Positions 7,489 to 9,072 of a stretch of 9,072 bases of DNA are shown here, one piece after another (position 1 is the first letter of the stretch; every line of letters begins with the position of its first letter). Position numbers and translations under genes: made by a program. The stretch is from Paraprevotella stercoravium. Its GTDB lineage: Bacteria > Bacteroidota > Bacteroidia > Bacteroidales > Bacteroidaceae. Location: assembly GCA_018883665.1 (NCBI GenBank), contig JAHLFU010000211.1:1-9072 (forward strand), read 5' to 3'. Under the pieces are notes generated by a model. The model was not told the DNA's origin. It worked only from the letters and a program-made list of their open reading frames with translations, and searched no databases.

Positions 7489-7773
7489 ATGTTCAGCATA
7501 CTTATTTTCATGTTGACGGGCATTGCTTTAGGCTATCGCTTCCGTCACGTGGTCTTGTTCCATAAGACCGAGAAAACCATCAGCATCACCATTCTGTTCC
7601 TGTTGTTCTTTTTCGGATTGAACATCGGATCCAATCAGAGTCTGATTCACAACTTCAGTTCATTCGGCCTTCAGGCCCTGTTGCTGGCCGTTGCCGGTCT
7701 GGCCGGAAGCCTCATCATGTCGTGGATCACTTACCGTTTGTTTTTCAGAAAGGAGGATCGTCATGAAAAGTAG
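7489..7773 (+). CDS. lysO: LysO-type lysine exporter, N-terminal half
   Basis: This small hydrophobic protein of 94 residues matches the first part of the single-chain LysO/YbjE (DUF340, Lys_export) exporter of Enterobacteria. It opens MFSILIFMLTGIALGY and has three likely membrane segments (about 2-17, 31-46 and 60-84), with LFFFGLNIG at 39-47 as the conserved core and a charged end (RKEDRHEK). I start it at 7489 because AGGAGGA at 7474-7480 lies 8 nt upstream; the in-frame ATG at 7444 has no such site and adds an untypical 15-residue extension. It should pair with the next protein in the inner membrane to export L-lysine or toxic analogues. Its end overlaps the next gene by 11 nt, so the two are almost surely cotranslated. 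The gene symbol is by family analogy. Confidence 0.85.
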   Translation: MFSILIFMLTGIALGYRFRHVVLFHKTEKTISITILFLLFFFGLNIGSNQSLIHNFSSFGLQALLLAVAGLAGSLIMSWITYRLFFRKEDRHEK

Positions 7774-8389
7774 TATTTTTGTTCTTGTAGTTCTGGGCCT
7801 TGGAGTTATTCTGGGCCTGAGTTTTCCGGTACCCGATTTTCTGCTCGACAAGAGTCTGAGCACCTATATTCTTTATGCGCTGATGCTTCAGGTGGGCATC
7901 AGTCTGGGATGCAGCGACAGCCTGAAAAAGCTGGTGCGCAACTTCGATTTCCGCCTGCTGCTCATTCCCCTGTCCACCATCATCGGTACCCTGATCTTTT
8001 CGGCAGCCGCCAGTCTGCTCCTGAGTAAATGGACGGCAGCCGACTGTATGGCCGTAGGCAGCGGGTTTGCCTATTATTCCCTCTCTTCGTTGCTCATCAC
8101 ACAGCTCAAAGAGGCCAGTGTGGGTGTTCAGATTGCCAGTGAGCTGGGCACGATAGCCCTGCTTACCAACATATTCCGCGAACTGATGTCACTGGTCGGT
8201 GCCCCCTGGTTCCGGAAATATTTCGGCAGTCTGGCTCCCGTATCGGCAGCCGGAGTGAATTCCATGGATGTGGTGCTGCCCACCATTACCCGTTTTTCGG
8301 GCAAGGAAATGATTCCCGTGGCCATACTCCACGGTATTCTGCTTGACATGAGCGTGCCGTTCTTTGTGACCTTATTCTGTCAGATGTAA
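7763..8389 (+). CDS. lysO: LysO-type lysine exporter, C-terminal half
   Basis: The 208-residue membrane protein matches the larger C-terminal part of E. coli LysO. Landmarks are LMLQVGISLGCSDSL (40-54), GSGFAYYSLSS (99-109; E. coli has a similar SGFGWYSLSG), TNIFRELMSL (135-144) with the conserved Arg-Glu pair, AAGVNSMDVVLPTI (162-175), and AILHGILLDMSVPF (187-200). About six membrane segments are visible. The ATG at 7763 is set by AGGAGG at 7751-7756, 6 nt upstream and inside the end of the preceding gene. The frames differ, so this is a true two-gene arrangement, not an interrupted gene read through. The predicted role is export of L-lysine across the inner membrane; the acidic residue in NIFREL is a reasonable candidate for cation coupling, which I infer from conservation only. 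Confidence 0.93.
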   Translation: MKSSIFVLVVLGLGVILGLSFPVPDFLLDKSLSTYILYALMLQVGISLGCSDSLKKLVRNFDFRLLLIPLSTIIGTLIFSAAASLLLSKWTAADCMAVGSGFAYYSLSSLLITQLKEASVGVQIASELGTIALLTNIFRELMSLVGAPWFRKYFGSLAPVSAAGVNSMDVVLPTITRFSGKEMIPVAILHGILLDMSVPFFVTLFCQM

Positions 8390-8422
8390 GCCCGGCTACC
8401 ACTTCCCGTCGTCTGTTCATAC

Positions 8423-8457
8423 CTTCGCGTTCGCATTATTTCACTGGCGAACCGAAG
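8423..8457 (+). terminator. Terminator-like hairpin after the LysO genes
   Basis: CTTCG-C-GTTCGC (8423-8434) pairs with GCGAACCGAAG (8447-8457) as an 11-bp stem with one bulged C and a 12-nt loop. It lies 34 nt after the LysO stop. The sequence that follows (AATTTGGGTCATTT) is only moderately T-rich, so intrinsic termination may be inefficient. No other termination signal is seen before the next promoter. Confidence 0.5.
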
Positions 8458-8468
8458 AATTTGGGTCA

Positions 8469-8600
8469 TTTAGTTAGGCAACAAAAACAAATAGAATCAG
8501 ACTCTGTCTATTTTTAACAGTTTTTTTGTACCTTTTTTAAAAAAAGTGTACATTTGCCACTGAAACACAAGTTTTCACGAATCAATCTTACCTAACTAAA
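8469..8600. repeat. Inverted repeat framing a promoter (possible invertible segment)
   Basis: The left arm, TTTAGTTAGGCAA at 8469-8481, and the right arm, TTACCTAACTAAA at 8588-8600, are complementary at 12 of 13 positions, including ten in a row, with 106 bp between them. The enclosed segment carries a full Bacteroides-type promoter (8525-8556). This is the architecture of phase-variable invertible promoters in Bacteroidales, although the arms are short and no invertase gene is in the window. In the present orientation the promoter faces right, toward the start codon at 8614. A static inverted repeat remains possible. Confidence 0.45.
8525..8556 (+). promoter_or_regulatory. Consensus Bacteroides promoter for the rightmost gene
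   Basis: TTTG at 8525-8528, a 20-nt spacer and TACATTTG at 8549-8556 match both promoter elements perfectly. The predicted start near 8562 gives a leader of about 50 nt to the ATG at 8614. The spacer is an imperfect A/T palindrome (GTACC-T6-A7-GTGTAC, 8528-8551), whose outer bases reach into both elements. A 6-bp hairpin with one bulge (TGAAAC / GTTTTCA, 8561-8577) lies at the predicted 5' end of the mRNA. Confidence 0.75.
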
Positions 8601-8613
8601 AAACATACCATTT

Positions 8614-9072
8614 ATGAAAACGTAACGGTATGATTTCGGATATTGCCTGGAGTCTTCAGACTCTGTATGGAAAGGTTAAGGACGGAAACAAGTATTTCAG
8701 CAACCATCCTGAAACAGCGCCAGCAGAAAACAGTTCATATGCCAATCTTGTTGACGGCAATGACAATACGTACTTCCACAGTTCCTGGAGCGCATCGGGC
8801 ACAGACAAGCATTATCTGCGTGCCGAACTTCCCGAAGCTACAAAAGATTTCTATATCATCACCAAACGCCGTACCAACGTGAACAGCAACCGTCCTACCA
8901 GCATGTTGGTAGAAGGTAGTGATGCCGCAGAAGGATGCCGTATCTGCTCAGACAGAACTGCAAGCTGCCAAGAACGCACTGGCAATCAATATGCCGGAAG
9001 CCGGTAAATATTACCGAATCAAGAGCAAGACCACCGGCAAGTACATTGTTTCCTATGCAGAAAGCGGTCGTC
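8614..9072 (+). pseudogene. Broken discoidin (F5/8 type C)-like surface protein gene, 3' end beyond the window
   Basis: A well-placed ATG at 8614 gives only Met-Lys-Thr before TAA (8623-8625), where a signal peptide would be expected. Coding-like sequence resumes in another frame at 8630 (MISDIAWSLQ) and contains a discoidin-like stretch: ANLVDGNDNTYFHSSWS at about residues 38-54, HYLRAELP at about 61-68, then RPTSMLVEGS. Near 8921-8940 the sense moves to a third frame, read from 8922: KDAVSAQTELQAAKNALAIN, then MPEAGKYYRIKSKTTGKYI, open to the right edge. The latter resembles the helical linker and ricin-type beta-trefoil that follow discoidin domains in Bacteroidales cell-surface glycan-binding proteins and glycosidases. 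The segment expected between them is absent. Two frame breaks plus missing parts point to deletions rather than base errors. The original enzyme cannot be identified from what remains. A mis-assembly is the main alternative. Confidence 0.7.
8911..8940 (+). repeat. Short direct repeats at the frame break of the pseudogene
   Basis: AGAAGG occurs at 8911-8916 and 8929-8934, and GATGCCG at 8921-8927 and 8934-8940, so the two words alternate. The frame change from the discoidin segment to the linker segment falls here. Microhomology of this kind is often left by slippage or deletion. Confidence 0.5.

Noticed and set aside
7322..7516. A 64-codon frame overlapping the LysO leader and start
   Set aside because: It has no ribosome binding site, overlaps both the leader frame and the LysO start in another frame, and resembles no protein I know.
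1..9072. CRISPR array, tRNA, rRNA, insertion sequence or defence system
   Set aside because: No regularly spaced repeats, RNA-gene motifs, transposase or nuclease domains were seen on either strand.

Overview
The window looks like chromosomal DNA from a member of the Bacteroidota, most likely order Bacteroidales. Three promoters fit the Bacteroides-type consensus (TTTG, about 20 nt, TAnnTTTG). Most starts have no Shine-Dalgarno sequence, and the gene content (envelope hydrolase, MFP-RND-OMF efflux operon, discoidin-domain surface protein) is typical of gut Bacteroidales. The species cannot be named from this sequence.

Left part, minus strand (1-6910): a three-gene RND tripartite efflux operon runs leftward as membrane fusion protein (6910-5693), inner-membrane RND pump (5667-2554) and outer-membrane factor lipoprotein (2557-1163). 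The pump and outer-membrane genes overlap by an ATGA. About 120 nt further downstream, and probably with its own promoter, is an exported choloylglycine-hydrolase-family (Ntn, N-terminal cysteine) amidase that runs off the left edge (1039-1). An amidase acting on amphipathic N-acyl compounds beside an RND pump suggests, but does not prove, a shared role against bile salts or related toxic amides.

Middle (6911-7488): a divergent intergenic region of about 580 bp. It holds no convincing gene up to 7206. From 7207 a strong Bacteroides-type promoter fires rightward into a leader of about 240 nt. The leader contains a 36-codon reading frame, two hairpins, and a long-range stem that ends beside an unusually strong Shine-Dalgarno sequence.

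Right part, plus strand (7489-8389): a lysine exporter of the LysO (DUF340) family is encoded as two overlapping half-genes, each with an AGGAGG-type ribosome binding site.

Right end (8390-9072): after a terminator-like hairpin comes a consensus promoter framed by a 13-bp inverted repeat (12 of 13 matching). This is the layout of a phase-variable invertible promoter. It points at a broken gene: an ATG with only three codons before a stop, then an out-of-frame discoidin-like segment, then a second frame change into a linker and ricin-like segment that runs off the right edge. The possible invertible promoter with its decayed target, and the LysO leader, are the parts most worth a second look.
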